Assembly: GCF_000524195.1 (NCBI RefSeq)
Contig: NW_020170502.1
Coordinates: 62,915 to 126,914, forward strand
Source: Echinococcus granulosus
Taxonomy: Eukaryota > Platyhelminthes > Cestoda > Cyclophyllidea > Taeniidae
Direction: 5' to 3'
Length of the DNA stretch: 64,000 nt
Positions within the stretch are counted from its first letter, which is position 1, and each line of letters opens with the position of its first letter. The notes under the pieces are model-generated. The model was not told the DNA's origin, searched no databases, and saw only the letters and a list, made by a program, of their open reading frames with translations. Of this stretch, positions 12,801-25,200 are shown one piece after another. A program made the translations under genes and the position numbers.

Positions 12801-15800
12801 ATGGAGAGACGCTAAAGTTCCTCAGGGGAAGATGAATTTGTGTCCGTTAAGATTGGGTGCGAATACGTGATTAGATTTAAGGAGGGGGTGGTCTCTTCGA
12901 CGTTGTCAGGCCTGACTGCCAATTGGCTCAACTGACAACTGGTTTATAAAGTGCCAAAAATGTTGCTGGACTCTTTAAGGAGGTGGCGTTCTCCATTTGG
13001 AAACCATAAAACTTACTGATAAAGCGGTGAAAAGGGGAAAAAATATTTTAAAGCTTCATTCAGTAAAGGGGGGGATTAGATCCCCCAGCTACTACTTATT
13101 TAGCAAAAACGACTTTCCGAAGTCCCTGTCATGAATGCTTGCAAGAAAAGTACAGAAAGGAGGTAGTACGTACCAAAGGTGCTTGAATTTCACGGCTTTC
13201 ATACGTCAGGAGACCTCCGTCTCCACCAACTCCGTTGGCCTTAGAAACATAGGGGAAATTTTAAAGAAAACCCTTTGAAAATACCTTCATTTTCCCTTGG
13301 TGGTCGTATTCATTGAACTGAAAAGGGGGAATCTTATACAGAGACAGGTAAATTTGCCTACCTCTTGATAGTGTTCACATAGACAGTAACCATCCTAGGG
13401 TTGGAAAGAGCAAGAAAACAATCTCTTACAATAGAGGCCTGAGCTTCCGTGGTGACGTTCTCCTTTAGAAAGCGACTTCTCAAGTCAGTAATAAAATTCG
13501 CTGGTAGAAATGAAGCTTACAGTGAACCCAGCATGGTAGACACCAGGAGAATGGGGGAGGAGGAGGAGGAGAGACTATCTGTCGAAACACGCTCTCCACC
13601 GACTGAGAGCCTGAGAAAAGCGCTTGAGACACGGTGAAGTGAGTCCAACTGACTACATCCCAAGGTTATATGGGTATTCGTGTGCTCTTAGATGACTTGC
13701 TACATGCAAATGACCTAACACCCAATCGTGTATCCACACAGACACACACACACACACACGCACAGTAGATGACGAATGAATCCGGAGTGACGGTAGGCTG
13801 GGATTTGGAGAGTGGCATGAAACGCAATAAGCCTACTAACAAAACCGGAGCATTTACTCACTTTATTGCCCTCAAATTAAGGTCATGTAACGGCTACCCA
13901 TTTGCAAGCCATTAAGAGACATTGGATCATCATCATATTAGAGACTTGGCGAAAGCGATACGGAAAAAGGTCAAAAGATAGTGTGGGCTGTTTCGGTCTC
14001 AGGCGGCTCGGATTTCACTCCAGATGGTACGCAGCTGTTACGCTGTCGAAGCCCTTGCTTTCAGAGACAGCACAGATGATACTACTCAAAAAAGTCGCAG
14101 GGGACAGCCACGTAGAGTGGATGGATGAATCCAGGGGGGCACAAACCAAATTTGTACCAAATTTCAGCAACAACCTCATCCTCGGACTCTAAATCATGCC
14201 CGGAAACGAGCGAAATCAGGTTCGAACAAGTCAAAACGGCTGTAATCACTGCTAATTGCAGCATTCTTTATAAGACAAACAAAAAGGGCGGAGGAACATG
14301 CTTGCACCACCACATGCCTCTGCATTCGCGCTGCTTTTGCTGCGGGCCTCTCAGACTTTCCGCATGCTAGTAGTAAATAGGAGGTGGTTTTCGGTAAGAA
14401 TTCCGTGATTAAAGTATCAATTCAGCTTAAAAATAGTATCACTTTGCAAAAGGGTGAAAAAGCGAGGCGGTGTCGGATCTCCTCGTGTGAGCATTTCAGT
14501 CCAAAAGAGACAGACAAATTAAACACCAAAGAGGAGAGTCATATATCTTAAGTGAATTCACGTTTTCGAAAGTGCCACTTCATAAATCAAGTAAAATGCC
14601 AAAATCAAAGTTAAATAACTGACAAAAACACATAGCTGCAGTCGATAAAAAACCGCCTTCATTGCGATTGGTTGGAATGTACACCAGCTGTCAATTTAGC
14701 CCCGAGGTCCTTCTCAATGGAGGTGTGCTGCTTACTTGATAAGTATAAATACCTAATTATTTAAACTACTTCTAATTTTATGCCACAAAAACTCAGGGGT
14801 GGGTGCGCAGCAAAAATGAATCGCGCGCAAAAGGATACACTGAGTGAAGATGAAGCAGATGAGAATGCCTTCAAGAGGCTCCCATGAATTTGCGCACAGT
14901 TTTGTAATCAAAGTGTACCAAGAGTGAATTAAGATATGCGTACGGATTTGGAAGGAAGCAATTCTATCAAAATCATTTTCAGGGGGTGTTGCAAGCATGA
15001 TTACTTATTAAAAGTTCTATCTTAAAATACAGCACTAAAAAAACAGTAAAACAGTCTAAAAATAACTGAACTTGTTCTAGGTCAAATCGATCCCCGATGA
15101 CCAGACTAAATGGGTTTGGAGTAAAATCACAAATAGCGAATATGTACAGAAAAAAATCCTTTAGGAGCCATTAGAGCGTGAAAGAATCATTGATTTGTTT
15201 CTTGCGAGAAGTTAACATTTCTGGTTAACTAACTGAAGTTTCAGGCTTACAAGCCTTCAAAGATAAAGGATGCACCTCAGGTCTTTTAAGTCATTCAATA
15301 TAAATATGCGGTTAGAGAATAATCCACTTTCTTAAAAATCAGGAATAGTTCAGCCATTTTCCTAGTCATATCCAGAAAATATTTTCCTTTTCGTTATGCA
15401 AATAGTACGTGGCATTGACTTAGTGGGAAATCAAATATTTCACTGCAAACGAACGATTTGGTAATTTGTTTTATTTTCTGTTATGTTTGCGTAAGTTGGA
15501 CTTGAAGGTCATATGCTCCTCAGTATACCTTTCAACATAAATCTCACTAACTTACAGTCAAAATGCATTCCTACTGATTTAAGCAACAAGATTTTAAAAA
15601 TGGGTCAAAAACTGATTTATTAATCGGGCAAAAATACTTTATCTCCCAGAAATCTAACCAAATCTAGAGATAACAAGCCGCTGGTAACCTTGTTTCAATA
15701 CCGGTTAATCAAAGTCCAAACGAGGACAATTCATTCAAACACACATAAACCAAAAAAAGCGAGTCTAGCTACAAGCAAGAAAAACTTATTTAATGCAAAA

Positions 15801-18800
15801 ATGCATGTAGCAGGTTATATTGCAGCATAGTCGTTTACTTTTAAAATTCTTGAAAATCTCCACCTTAGTAGCAGAACTTAAAGTTTATTTAGGTAATATT
15901 TAGATAGAAAGTATCAAGGTTATGAAGTATTTGGTGTTAGTAACTACGGAGATGCCGTAGTTGAGGCCAAAATGTAATGCAAGTGGTTTTTGATGTCCAG
16001 TTTTTAAGAAAACCGGTGAGAAGAATCTAAAGAAACGCCTGGAATGTTCACCGTGAAGACTTTAGTTTTGTTTGCTGTCGATATAGACGTTGTGGAATAA
16101 GTTCCTTGCCTTTACCAAGTTGACATTTTTCCAGGGCAAAAATTTGGGCTCTCGTGTCAATGTCCAAAAGCCAACTCGAATTGTCAAAAATTGGGCAGCT
16201 GATTCATTTACAAGTCACATCTGTTATTTTTCGTGAAATTCTTTGCACTATTCTGGCACACTAACTTATTTAGATCGTAAAACATTCCCAATTCATGGAC
16301 GCACTCCTCTACAAGGTGGCTCAGCTCGCAGGCCAATTTAATGACCGAACTTTTTTAGATGAATTAAAGAAATTCCAACTTACTAATTGAAATCTCACTT
16401 TTTTGCGCCTTTGAACCTTCCTTTTTGAGCCCCAAAACACCACCCGACTGCCACAATCAAGGAGGATCAGCATGGCCGGTTGAATTTTTCAAAATGAATA
16501 ACTACAGGCGGTGTTACTACTGGTGCAGATTTCGGACAAGGTTGCTTTTTTTCTCCTTATTTAAAGATCGCAACAAGCTAGGCAGCTGGCTTTTTAACTA
16601 TTGCTTCCACCCCACCTTGTCGCGTCTTGCCTCGCCTCGTTTTTTCCTTCCCCCGGCCGTACGAGACTTCATTTCCGTGCCGCGTGATTGGTCAAATTTG
16701 GCGATCGTTTCCGGTGCGTGTATTTACTTCATCCAAGATTTCAAGGTTAATTTACACCGCATGATAGACTTAAAAAGTACTTTGCTTTGTACTTAAGAGG
16801 ACCTCTCCCCTACTTTATCCCTTCGCATAGTGGCCAGTAAGTCGGAGGTGTAGGCGGTTCCGAAAGGGAGGACTTCTTATAAGCTTGGCAGAGGGAATGA
16901 GTATGTCGTTAGGACTACAAACTAATCGAGTAGTGAAGAGAAGAAAAAAGGCCCAAGTATCAATTTGAACTTCGAATTTTTGCTGATTTACGATGAAATG
17001 CTCCTCAGTGGGTGAGGGCATCACCTTAACAGCGGATTTATTTACTGATCATGCGCATTCACACACACGTGCAAACACATTTGAAAGATGAATGTGTCTG
17101 ATTCATCATGGACACAGGTGTTACGCGAAGCCAAAATTGTTGACCAGGAGATAGAAAAAAGCTTGTGCGTGGGTCAAGCCAGCTGTGTCAATGTGAAAGT
17201 GGTCTGCTAGTCAGCAACAGAGGAGCTTTACACACGATGGCCCAGAGGAACGAATCATACACCGCACGGTGCGTATTGGCACCACTTCCATGGCTATTAA
17301 AAACGACAAAGAAGACACCAGTAGAGAGAATAAAGGGTGATCTAGTCAATGTGTAGCAGGGTCCATTACAGCTGGCAAAGCAAACTGACAGCTGTCAAAA
17401 CTTATCAGGCTGCAACATCCAAGGTGGAAGAGTGCAGGGTGCCCCAAAATCACACACCAAAGGGAGTGGGTTCACTGTCGCAACACTGACGCATTAGGGT
17501 GACGCCGTAAGTCAGATTTTTCAGGCTCTCTCACACACGCAAATGCACACACAGTTCTACGAAAATATTGCAGGATCGTCGATCACGCAGCCAAGATCAG
17601 CGGAAACAAAAGGAGAAAAAAAAGACGCAAACGCAGAGCTAGGATCCATCAAGGCGTGGGTGAAAAAAATTACTGATAGACGCAAAAATTCCTTCAATCG
17701 CAAATATCTGTGAGAATCAAAAATGCAGCTCAACTTACGGGTTCAGTGGCGACTACCTCCTGATGTGTCGGTGTGATATTAAGACTTGAAACAATCCGTG
17801 GTGAAGGTCGTGAACCGGATATCTGGGGAATCCTTCCCGGGGCGGAGTCCTCGCCACTCCTGCTGGAGCCACCCAACTTGAATTTGAAACCCTTCTTCAA
17901 GTTCCTCATCACACCTGAAATCGGTTTCGATGCTCCGGTTGTTGGCGGCTTCGCCGTCGTCGCTTCGGTTTTGGCAGATTTCTTGTGGGCTTTCGACTCC
18001 TGTGTCGCCCCGGAATCATCCTCCACGTGCTTCTTCTGCCATGGAAGCGTGAAACGGGATGCAGCAGGTAGAGTCATTGTGCGTTTCACCTTAGTAGTTG
18101 ATGGTTTTTTCTCCTTGTTAGGCTCCACTTTCACCGGCTCCTCTTTCTGTTTTTGGTCAACTTCTTTAATTTCCAATTTATGTTCTTCAGCGACTTCGTT
18201 AGACTCAGCTTTCGCCTTTTCATCGGCCGTCGTTTGTTGCAACTCCTGAACCTCCAATTTCTGTTCCTCAATCACTCCCTTCGCCTCATGTACTGCCCTT
18301 TCTTCGTCCTCCTTATGCAGAGCTTCCTGGACTTCCATTTTATGCTCCTTAATCCCTTCGGCAGCTTCATCTTCCGATCCTGTGTTCACCTCTGTCTGCT
18401 GTTCCTCGATAGCAGCTGCACACTCATCGATGACTTTCTGAATTTCTGCTTTTAATTCTTCATTATCGTGCATCTGTTCATCCCTCAGGCTCACAGATCT
18501 AGGCTCTTCGGATACTTCCTGAGCCTCGGATTTCCGATCTTCCTTCTTGTCATCCACTTGATCTTTTTGGATTTCTATTTCGTGCTCCTCGATCACTTCT
18601 TTGGGTTCTGTTTTCACTTCATCCTTCTCGGTCGTGGGTGGAACTTCTGGAAGAGAGAGTTGAATTTCAGCTCGTTGTGTTTCCTCTACTTCTTGATTGT
18701 TTAAAATCCTGTTCTCTTCAGGGGGAGAAGGCGGAGCTTCCAAATGCAGAGAACTTTCCTGACCAGGTGCAACGATAGTGTCATCACTATCCGTGCAAAG

Positions 18801-19052
18801 ATCCGTCCTCTCTCCAGCATCCACTAGAGTTCGTCGAATTTCCATTCCTCCGTCTGGAGCGACCGTGGTGCTTAACACGTAAAGGTCTCCCTTTTTGGGG
18901 CTATCCGGTGGTACAATCTCCTTCGTGCCATTGGTGTTCAGTGCCTCCATGCCGTCCGTGGTGATGGTAATCAAGCCTCCCCCGTCCCCAGCGTCTTCGT
19001 GGTCATCACTCATTCTCCCTCTCTTGTTCAGTCGAAAGTGGCTTCTTGACAT
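6837..19052 (-). CDS. Gene B: eleven-exon gene with in-frame micro-exons; acidic, proline-rich protein
   Basis: Exons are 19052-17739, 13462-13430, 13394-13362, 13317-13285, 13239-13174, 11303-11139, 10553-10344, 10056-10033, 7868-7716, 7436-7137 and 7016-6837 (stop). Lengths are 1314, 33, 33, 33, 66, 165, 210, 24, 153, 300 and 180 nt. Every one is a multiple of three and every intron is phase 0, so the reading frame supports the model as a whole. Donors are mostly GTAAGT, GTGAGT or GTAAG-like. Acceptors such as CCGCTATCCTCAG, CCTCCTTTCACTCAG and TTGTGCTTTTCAG are strong. The product is about 836 residues: an acidic Glu/Lys-rich N-terminal half with degenerate repeats, a basic patch (NLKKGFKFKLGG), then Ser/Pro-rich segments with SH3-ligand-like runs (LKPPRPPPAK, RNLPPPPRPSAPP). 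There is no signal peptide or membrane segment. It looks like a cytoskeletal or scaffold protein, but I recognise no family. The start could be the second Met at 19013, which has the better context; an in-frame TAG lies just upstream of 19052. Confidence 0.6.
10033..10056 (-). other. 24-nt micro-exon of gene B
   Basis: CTCCTCCAGTCTAAAGCATT.. encodes LLQSKAFA. It follows a very strong acceptor, CATCTCTTCCGCTATCCTCAG, and precedes GCG|GTAAGA. It is phase 0 on both sides and fits between the exons ending at 10344 and starting at 7868. Confidence 0.5.
10765..10972 (-). other. Protein-like open frame inside a gene B intron, unidentified
   Basis: The minus-strand frame ANLEVLNRLSDSLPAIYANC through RRIHLEQVRENANLYLTSF reads like a helical protein. 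A stop precedes it. The only nearby acceptor (GAATTTAG) gives phase 1, and the possible donors are weak (AAG|GTCCAG), so it does not fit the phase-0 chain of gene B. It may be an alternative exon or a transposon gag fragment. Confidence 0.25.
12472..12667 (-). other. Protein-like open frame inside a gene B intron, unidentified
   Basis: After a plausible acceptor (ACTGAAAACAG) a minus-strand frame runs about 63 codons to a stop (EIVLAESFCLNIAPSGMYNV and on to FYIDRIVTTDLQ). Its phase (1) does not match neighbouring gene B exons. It could be an alternative last exon. No family is recognised. Confidence 0.25.
13174..13462 (-). other. Cluster of four symmetric micro-exons in gene B
   Basis: Four short exons lie within 289 bp. 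They encode ENVTTEAQASI (33 nt), DGYCLCEHYQE (33 nt), FNEYDHQGKMK (33 nt) and a 22-residue segment, ANGVGGDGG..REIQAPL (66 nt). Each has an AG before and a GT after: CTAAAG|..|GTAAGA, ACCCTAG|..|GTAGGC, CCTTTTCAG|..|GTATTT and TTTCTAAG|..|GTACGT. All are phase 0 at both ends, so any subset can be skipped in frame. The introns between them are only about 35-45 nt. Confidence 0.5.
13739..13760. repeat. (CA)n microsatellite
   Basis: A CA run of about ten units, extended by imperfect CA units, in the first intron of gene B. Confidence 0.9.
17739..19052 (-). CDS. Gene B exon 1: acidic repeat region
   Basis: This 438-codon open exon is the best-supported part of gene B. From about residue 145 to 330 it repeats a loose unit of the kind EVIEEHEIEIQK, GIKEHKMEVQEA, GVIEEQKLEVQEL and EVAEEHKLEIKEV, spaced roughly 20-40 residues apart. 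The repeats are predicted helical and strongly charged. They are followed by a Ser/Thr/Lys-rich stretch, LPAASRFTLPWQKK, and the basic segment GVMRNLKKGFKFKLGGSSRS. The exon ends GAACCC|GTAAGT in phase 0. Charge and low complexity suggest an extended structural or scaffold segment. Function is unknown. Confidence 0.75.
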
Positions 19053-19298
19053 ACACGCACAGCGTTCTATGCGCTGCGTTTCAGTCTAAGCGCTCTCGAA
19101 AACTCGTGCCATCACGTGTGTGTGTGCGTTTGATGCGTATGTGTGAGTGTTATGCGTGTGTATGGTTGTGCTTTCGCCTGTCTGCCTCACAGAGACCCAG
19201 CGTTTGCGTATGCCAGTAATAGCTGGGGTAGTAGGACAGGCGGACTGTTAGTCTCACCACCATTTGCGCATGTTCTCGCCTGTCCGTCCCACCGCTCT

Positions 19299-19320
19299 GT
19301 GTGTGTGTGTGTGTGTGTGT
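19299..19320. repeat. (GT)n microsatellite in the 5' flank of gene B
   Basis: Eleven GT units about 250 bp upstream of the gene B start. The surrounding 19.1-19.35 kb is also GT-rich. Confidence 0.9.
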
Positions 19321-19400
19321 CTTGATGCCTCGGCATGACCGACAGGCACTTCACTCCCCCAGTTGGTCTGTCCACAAAGTCCTCTCATTGATCGACTAAA

Positions 19401-22400
19401 TCCGCTTCTTTTTCCCCTCTTCTAGGCGGAGGAGGAGGACTCGATGAAAAACTTGTCTAGTCCCTACGGCTTTCCCAAGGTGACAGCAAAGTAGCAAATC
19501 AAATGAGATAACTTTCGACTCGACTTCGAGATGAGGAGGAACAAATGCATTTATATTTGGTGGAGGATTTCCAGCCAATCTGCTTTCAAGGTCACCATAC
19601 TGGTCGATCGAAAAAGGCAAAACCGGAGGGGTTGCTTCTCTCCCCAGGTCAGATTTTCTAACCAGAACACTATCACTTGACAAGAAGGGAGCTCTGATGG
19701 ATAATTAAGAAGAGAATTTCTCTAGACATGAGAAAAAAGGCAGCGACTGGTTAATGCGAGCCAATTGCTGAAACAGATCTGATGATAAGTTAATGCCTGG
19801 TGGGTAGCTCGCTCATTGGCTACTTTCAAGGTCGGGGTGGAGATAGATTCTACGCTCCAGCCAGGACTTGACATATTCACCCATGAAATGAGAAAGTTCA
19901 TTCTGTAGATGTACAAATGCACTTTATCATCATGTTAAATGACAATTAGGTTTTTTCCGACTGGAGTGTTGCCAAGGTGCTCAGTTTTGGGAAGTTAAGA
20001 AGAGACAATTTGCAGGAAACAGAAAATGGATAAATAATTGAGGTAGTTAGGAGGAGGAATTTTTTAGATAAACCACATTCTTTAGAACGAAAACCTTTAA
20101 ATTCGACCACGAGGCAGAGAGCAGGAGGACAGTTTTTCAATGTCAGTGTAAGAAATATTCTAGAAAATGAGCCGCGATTCTTTAGCCACGACTTAAAAAG
20201 AATAAAAGAGACGGCTGAGAAGGTTAGAATAATTACAATTTCCCAGACATTCCAATCCTCCTTGAGGGAGAGAATCCTTGCGTCTGACCACGAGAGGGCA
20301 ATTCTCTGATTGGTTGATTTCAAGGCCAGGGGAGGGATCAATTAGGGGAAGACTGACAAAAAACAACCGTTTCTGTCAATCAGCTGCTGATTTTGACAAG
20401 TAAACGGGGAGAGTTTTGCTCGGCTATGAACTTAAATTTGTTTAAGGAGGTCGGAAACTTTAAATTTTAGAATGACTTTGTAACCCGGACGATTGGAGGG
20501 GGAGTGAGAAATTAACAGGAGTTGATTTGACATCATCAAATAACTTTTCCTTTTTAAAAAGGGTAAATGGTTTGAAGTAAGATCAAAAATGTTGAGAAAA
20601 CCTTTTTTGGAAAATATTGTGTTAGTAGAAACTCGGCGCCAATAAATAATCTTGAGAAGAGGCTCTGAAGAAGTTCCCCGCCTCTCTCTCTCCCGCCGCC
20701 TGATGGAAAAAGTAATACGGCTGCCTTGCGACACCGAATTAAGGAGGCTAGTAGAATGAGACAGGATGTAAAACGTTCTTGTTATATGAGACACAGGCAT
20801 TCAAAGTGGCTACTGAATGACAACAATTTGCCTGTCACCTTGAATGACACGCACTTTCTATCAGCCTGGCTTGGGGGTGCATCGACACTCGCAGTCTGAC
20901 TGTCTTATTGGTCAAGTGTTATAAAGTATTTATCGCCCCTTCAGCGACTGATAGTTTACGTTGCCTCTTACCAAGAAAGTCCTTCTATTGGGGAGCAAGT
21001 ACGACGTGTTATTGCCAGGCGTGGTTAAGGCAGGTCAACCGGGATTTTGGATGCACGCGAGTGGATAGAAAAGAAACTTTGACTACTGTGTCGTCTAGGT
21101 CATTTGTACGTCTAAAGCAGCTAAAGGCACCTAACTTTCCTTCTTTTTTTCTCCTGGTAGACCTTTAAAAGCCTAACTAAAAGTGTTTAAAGGCGAACGC
21201 CTCTTCCAGTGCTGTTAGTGAGACACCACACAATTGGCGGAGGCATGGAGAGCCAGAAAGGTCAACCACAAGTCAAATGCTTATTGGAGGGTGGAATCAC
21301 TGCGCTGTGCATACTTGATTGCATCTAATTAGCCAACTTAGGATCATTTATGTAAACCGTAAAGTCCAATTTAACCATTACTTTTCGCCACCTAAGTCAT
21401 GTATATGCGACACGGGTGCTCTATCCGTTTACAATAGCTGTTGGCATCGCAACCATGGCAGCTACATCCAGTAGCGATAGGCGCACGATGTGCATAACTT
21501 GGAGGTACCTACATCGGTCTCGTATTCCAGTCATAAAATGTCGATTACTTCCCACCGACACGGGCCTCTTGATTTGAACATGCCCGATTCCCTCATGGTG
21601 CCATGTTTTCTCACTTGATAAATTTGACAAAATTTCAAGGGAGATGATTAACGTCCTGCTTTTCCTATGACTCTTGTGATCTTACCCTCACATGGACAAC
21701 CAGAGTGATCGGTATACGTCGTCCCTAACACGTCACAGTAATCAACTCCCTTTTACCTGGGAATCTACAAGAGGTGAATTTAACCACGGACCGCGCACAC
21801 ATCTCAGCGACGGAGTTGGATCATGGGGTTTTGGGACTATTCCCACTCCGCAGCAGCACCGCAGCTGTCCGGGTAGAAAGGCAGGGCCGGTGCGCCAGAT
21901 CGAAGTGGTCACCTGATAAGCCGAGGCCATTAGACGAGTCTTATTGCATCCCTATCTTTAGGCGACTGCGTTAACTGTTGGTGTGGAGAATACAGAAAGA
22001 AAAAGCTCAAATTACTCCATGTTCTGCAAAGGATCACCTTTCGGTAAGTATATTCACCTATTATTCAAAATAGGTGACTCCACTGTATGATAAAAAAGGC
22101 TGGATAGCTAAATTTGTATTCAAAAAACCAGTAAAAGAAATCCCAACGATTACTGGACTCCCTCCTCTACTCAAAGTGGAAAGGTCATCTCCACATCTTT
22201 TAGTAATTACTCTAGAACGTTTTACAAAATGCTTTTGCTTGAGGCAAATTCACCCACCTACAGGTTTAACAGCAATTTTCCCTATTTAAGGAACGGGTTT
22301 TATAAAAAACAAAAAGTCAGTATTTTGAGTTTATTTCCTTTCCTTTTCTTCCTGAGGTTACGATGAGCCCCCCTCGGATGCCGACAAATTAGTCCGTTGG

Positions 22401-22980
22401 CCGTGTACAGATGGGTCAAGTGGCTACAGGCAAAAAGGCATACAAAGTGCATTTTTCTTGCCCAATCAAAAGACGGTATTGATGGGTGAGTTTAAAATAC
22501 CCACAAAGCCCTTCTTATTTTCTGCTTATCCTGGTTGCGTGTCTTCAAATGCGTGCTGAGCACCTTTTTTTCTTGCTCTAGCAAAAGGTTACGGGCCAGG
22601 AGTAATGCGGGTAGTTAATGCGATGATCCATGGTACCTTCAATTTTGGCGTGTATTTTGAGGTCTTAATATTTTTTTACAAATGATGCACACAAAAATTA
22701 CCACGGTTATTTGTAAGTGGACGCCGGTCTTCCGACCAATGAAAGCGCTAAAACCTGCAAAAATTCACAAGCTTACCTACTGAACGGTACTATTAATAAT
22801 ACTTTTCCAAAGGAGCGAACTTCCGATTTTTTACCTTTTAAAAACTATTTGTCTTGAGAGGCGTTGGAGGAGGGAAAACTTCATCGTGGTCTTTGGAGGA
22901 TGGCGTGGCGCGCGCTTTGGAAGCGTGAAGTGGCGGGATAGCTTGGGTACAGCCACTTCTACTTACAAGTCAGTCAGCCA
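19401..22980. other. Intergenic stretch, nothing firm
   Basis: No coherent exons. A minus frame at 19683-19540 (ATPPVLPFSIDQYGDLESR) is protein-like but lacks splice sites. A plus-strand GTAAGT at 22044 has no clear exon before it. Confidence 0.35.
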
Positions 22981-23245
22981 GCAAACAGCTAAAAACTCGA
23001 GGGTGAAAAAAAGGGATATAAAAGGTCTATCCACCCTCTCGCCATTTTTTAGCGCCTGCTAATGGTCTCGGTTGGTTTTGTTGAAGCCTGGACTTTTCTA
23101 GCCAAGGTAAATGTGCGTAAACCGACTCATTGCTCTTGCTGTCAATCGTGTCATGTACTTCAAGATGATGGCTAATTGGGCTACCTTCCCTGGGTGATTT
23201 ACCACCGTCTGCTACCGCACCTTCGTCGTTCAGCAAGTCATACAG
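22981..23245 (-). other. Possible terminal exon of an unidentified minus-strand gene
   Basis: After CTATCACTAAAG a minus-strand frame starts near 23245 and runs 73 codons to a TAG at about 23027. It contains NDEGAVADGGKSPREGSPI, DSKSNESVYAHLPWLEK and KWREGG, an ordinary hydrophilic C-terminus in composition. A second protein-like frame (KKDEENVCNFSGTVHLVYF, ending at 23282) lies just upstream in transcription sense. No coherent gene could be assembled, and no polyadenylation signal was seen close by. Confidence 0.3.
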
Positions 23246-24963
23246 CTTTAGTGATAGATTAAATACGTAAAGGCGAGAAGATTAAGGTGATATTCTCAAA
23301 GGCACTTTTGGATTGATGAGGAGTGCCTGGAAGAGACGACTACCGAAAGTCTGTTTCCGCTGCATAGGAACTAGTGATGTGACCTGCTTCACTGTCGAGG
23401 CTCTAGACGACTTGCAGGCGGGCCACGGGCTTGCATAAAAGTAGACGAGATGGACAGTTCCACTGAAATTGCAGACGTTCTCTTCATCCTTTTTGATGTA
23501 CATTTACTTGCTGGAGGTAAAAAAAGGTGGAAAAAGAAGAGAGTGGCGATTGCTTGGCGTGTAGCTGTGTCACATGACTCCACTTGTCCAGCCTACCAAC
23601 CGACCTTGCGGTAAGTGTTACCCTGGCAATTAAATATGGCTGCAAAATTTGCATACAAATTGCCTTCGGGATGAGTAGCATGCACGTGGGGGCAGAAGGT
23701 GGGGATGTGGGTGTGTTTTCTGAGTCCCAACTTTTGGTATGAGGAGGTAGAAATTGCATCAACCACGGAGTCACATGAGAGTTTATTAAAAGTTAAAACA
23801 AAGCAGGTGGAGGCTAGTGAGTCGGCGATTTGAGCATCTTGTCAGTAAACTACCTCATGACAGCTCTAAACTGACAAGTTTGTGATCAAGGCGGCGGCCC
23901 AATGACAGCCCAGTGACATTGAATGCGGGAATTGCACCGTGCTGGCGCAAATTTTAGGTGACAAACCGTGACCTGCATGCAGTTCACAGGTTCCAACATG
24001 TTACAAGGTGGCAGTTCACTAGGATGTACCGAAAATTGCACGAACTTTAAGATCAAACGTCAGTGACTTGTTGGATGGTCTTTCGATCATTCTGCACCCG
24101 CAATTTATTTATTTTAGATAAAGACTTTTATTATTTTATCGTTAACGTTTTATGATACAAAAAACCCGTTCGAAAATGCTTTTACCGTAACTGTAATCAG
24201 GGGGAATAAACCTTAACTGAGGTGTCAAATTTAACAACTCTCGTGGTCACTGACTTAGCAGCATCCATTCGGAAGTTAATCTATACACAAATTAATTAAT
24301 TTCCCTTTCTCTTTTCTTTCCTTTTTTGTCATTTTAGGACTTAAAAGTGTCAAAGTGCCTTTGAAAGGGAGAGCGGGGGTTGGGTGCACAATGTTGGCAT
24401 GCTGGGTTGTCATGACAGGTGTGACATCTTAATCACCGGTAAGGCCTGATATTTTCCTTCAGAGAAATTGGATTTCTCTTTCCTCCAAAAAAAACTAATT
24501 TTTAACTCATTCTGCTGGATGATGGAGGAAATGGAGGGGAAATGAACAAAAGCATTTCTTGTCCTGTCATTCGTCTTTGCACCGTACAAGGTGATTGCAA
24601 GGCAAATGAAAAGCACAAACCGTTCTTGTTTGTTTAAACGAAGCTGTAGCAGAATTTATTAATCGTCAAATTACTCAGCCAGCACCAGAAAAGGACTCTT
24701 TGCTCTGCTTGTCTTTTAATTCCGTCCCGATAAGGTGATTCTACACTTCCTAGCTGACCTTCTGGTCTAAATCTTGTCCTCCACCGTGCTGCTATGACGT
24801 GGTAGACCATCAGGGACAGCTCGCGACTCCACAGGAAAGAAGCAAAGGAAGAAATCTGCGGCACCTTGCGATGGGGAAACCTCCCACGCTGCCGTAGTGG
24901 TGCTACACGCATCCATCAAGGAGGGGAAAGGCGTCTGTTACAGTCCGCTCTCTGCCAGGATCT

Positions 24964-25200
24964 TCAACTTGTTGAAGACGTGTTATCCACCAATGCTTGT
25001 CTGCATTCAGGCATTATGAGGCACTGATGGAAAAGTATCAGTTTGACAGTTCCAAGCTCCTTAACAAAATGCTGATGTGTATGACTCCTATAAAGCTGGA
25101 GAAGCTTTTGGTCCAGTTCACCAATGAAAGCATTTAAAGGTGGGTCTAGCACACTCCAAATTACTGTCTCACCTCAATCTTGAAGAATCATGTGGCCCTA
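24964..25200 (-). other. Short protein-like frame, possibly decayed
   Basis: A minus-strand frame of about 70 codons (LDPPLNAFIGELDQKLLQLY, FVKELGTVKLILFHQCLIM) has amphipathic, coding-like composition and ends in TGA. It has no good splice sites and no recognisable family, and may be an old gene or transposon fragment. Confidence 0.25.

Noticed and set aside
13480..13640. Possible extra proline-rich exon of gene B (SPPPPPPFSW) before GTAAGC
   Set aside because: The frame that fits the donor has an internal TAG and the phase-0 acceptor is poor; left out of the model.
24750..24910. Short ATG frame with good codon composition (MDACSTTTAAWEVS)
   Set aside because: Only 49 codons, no homologue recognised, and neighbouring frames are broken.
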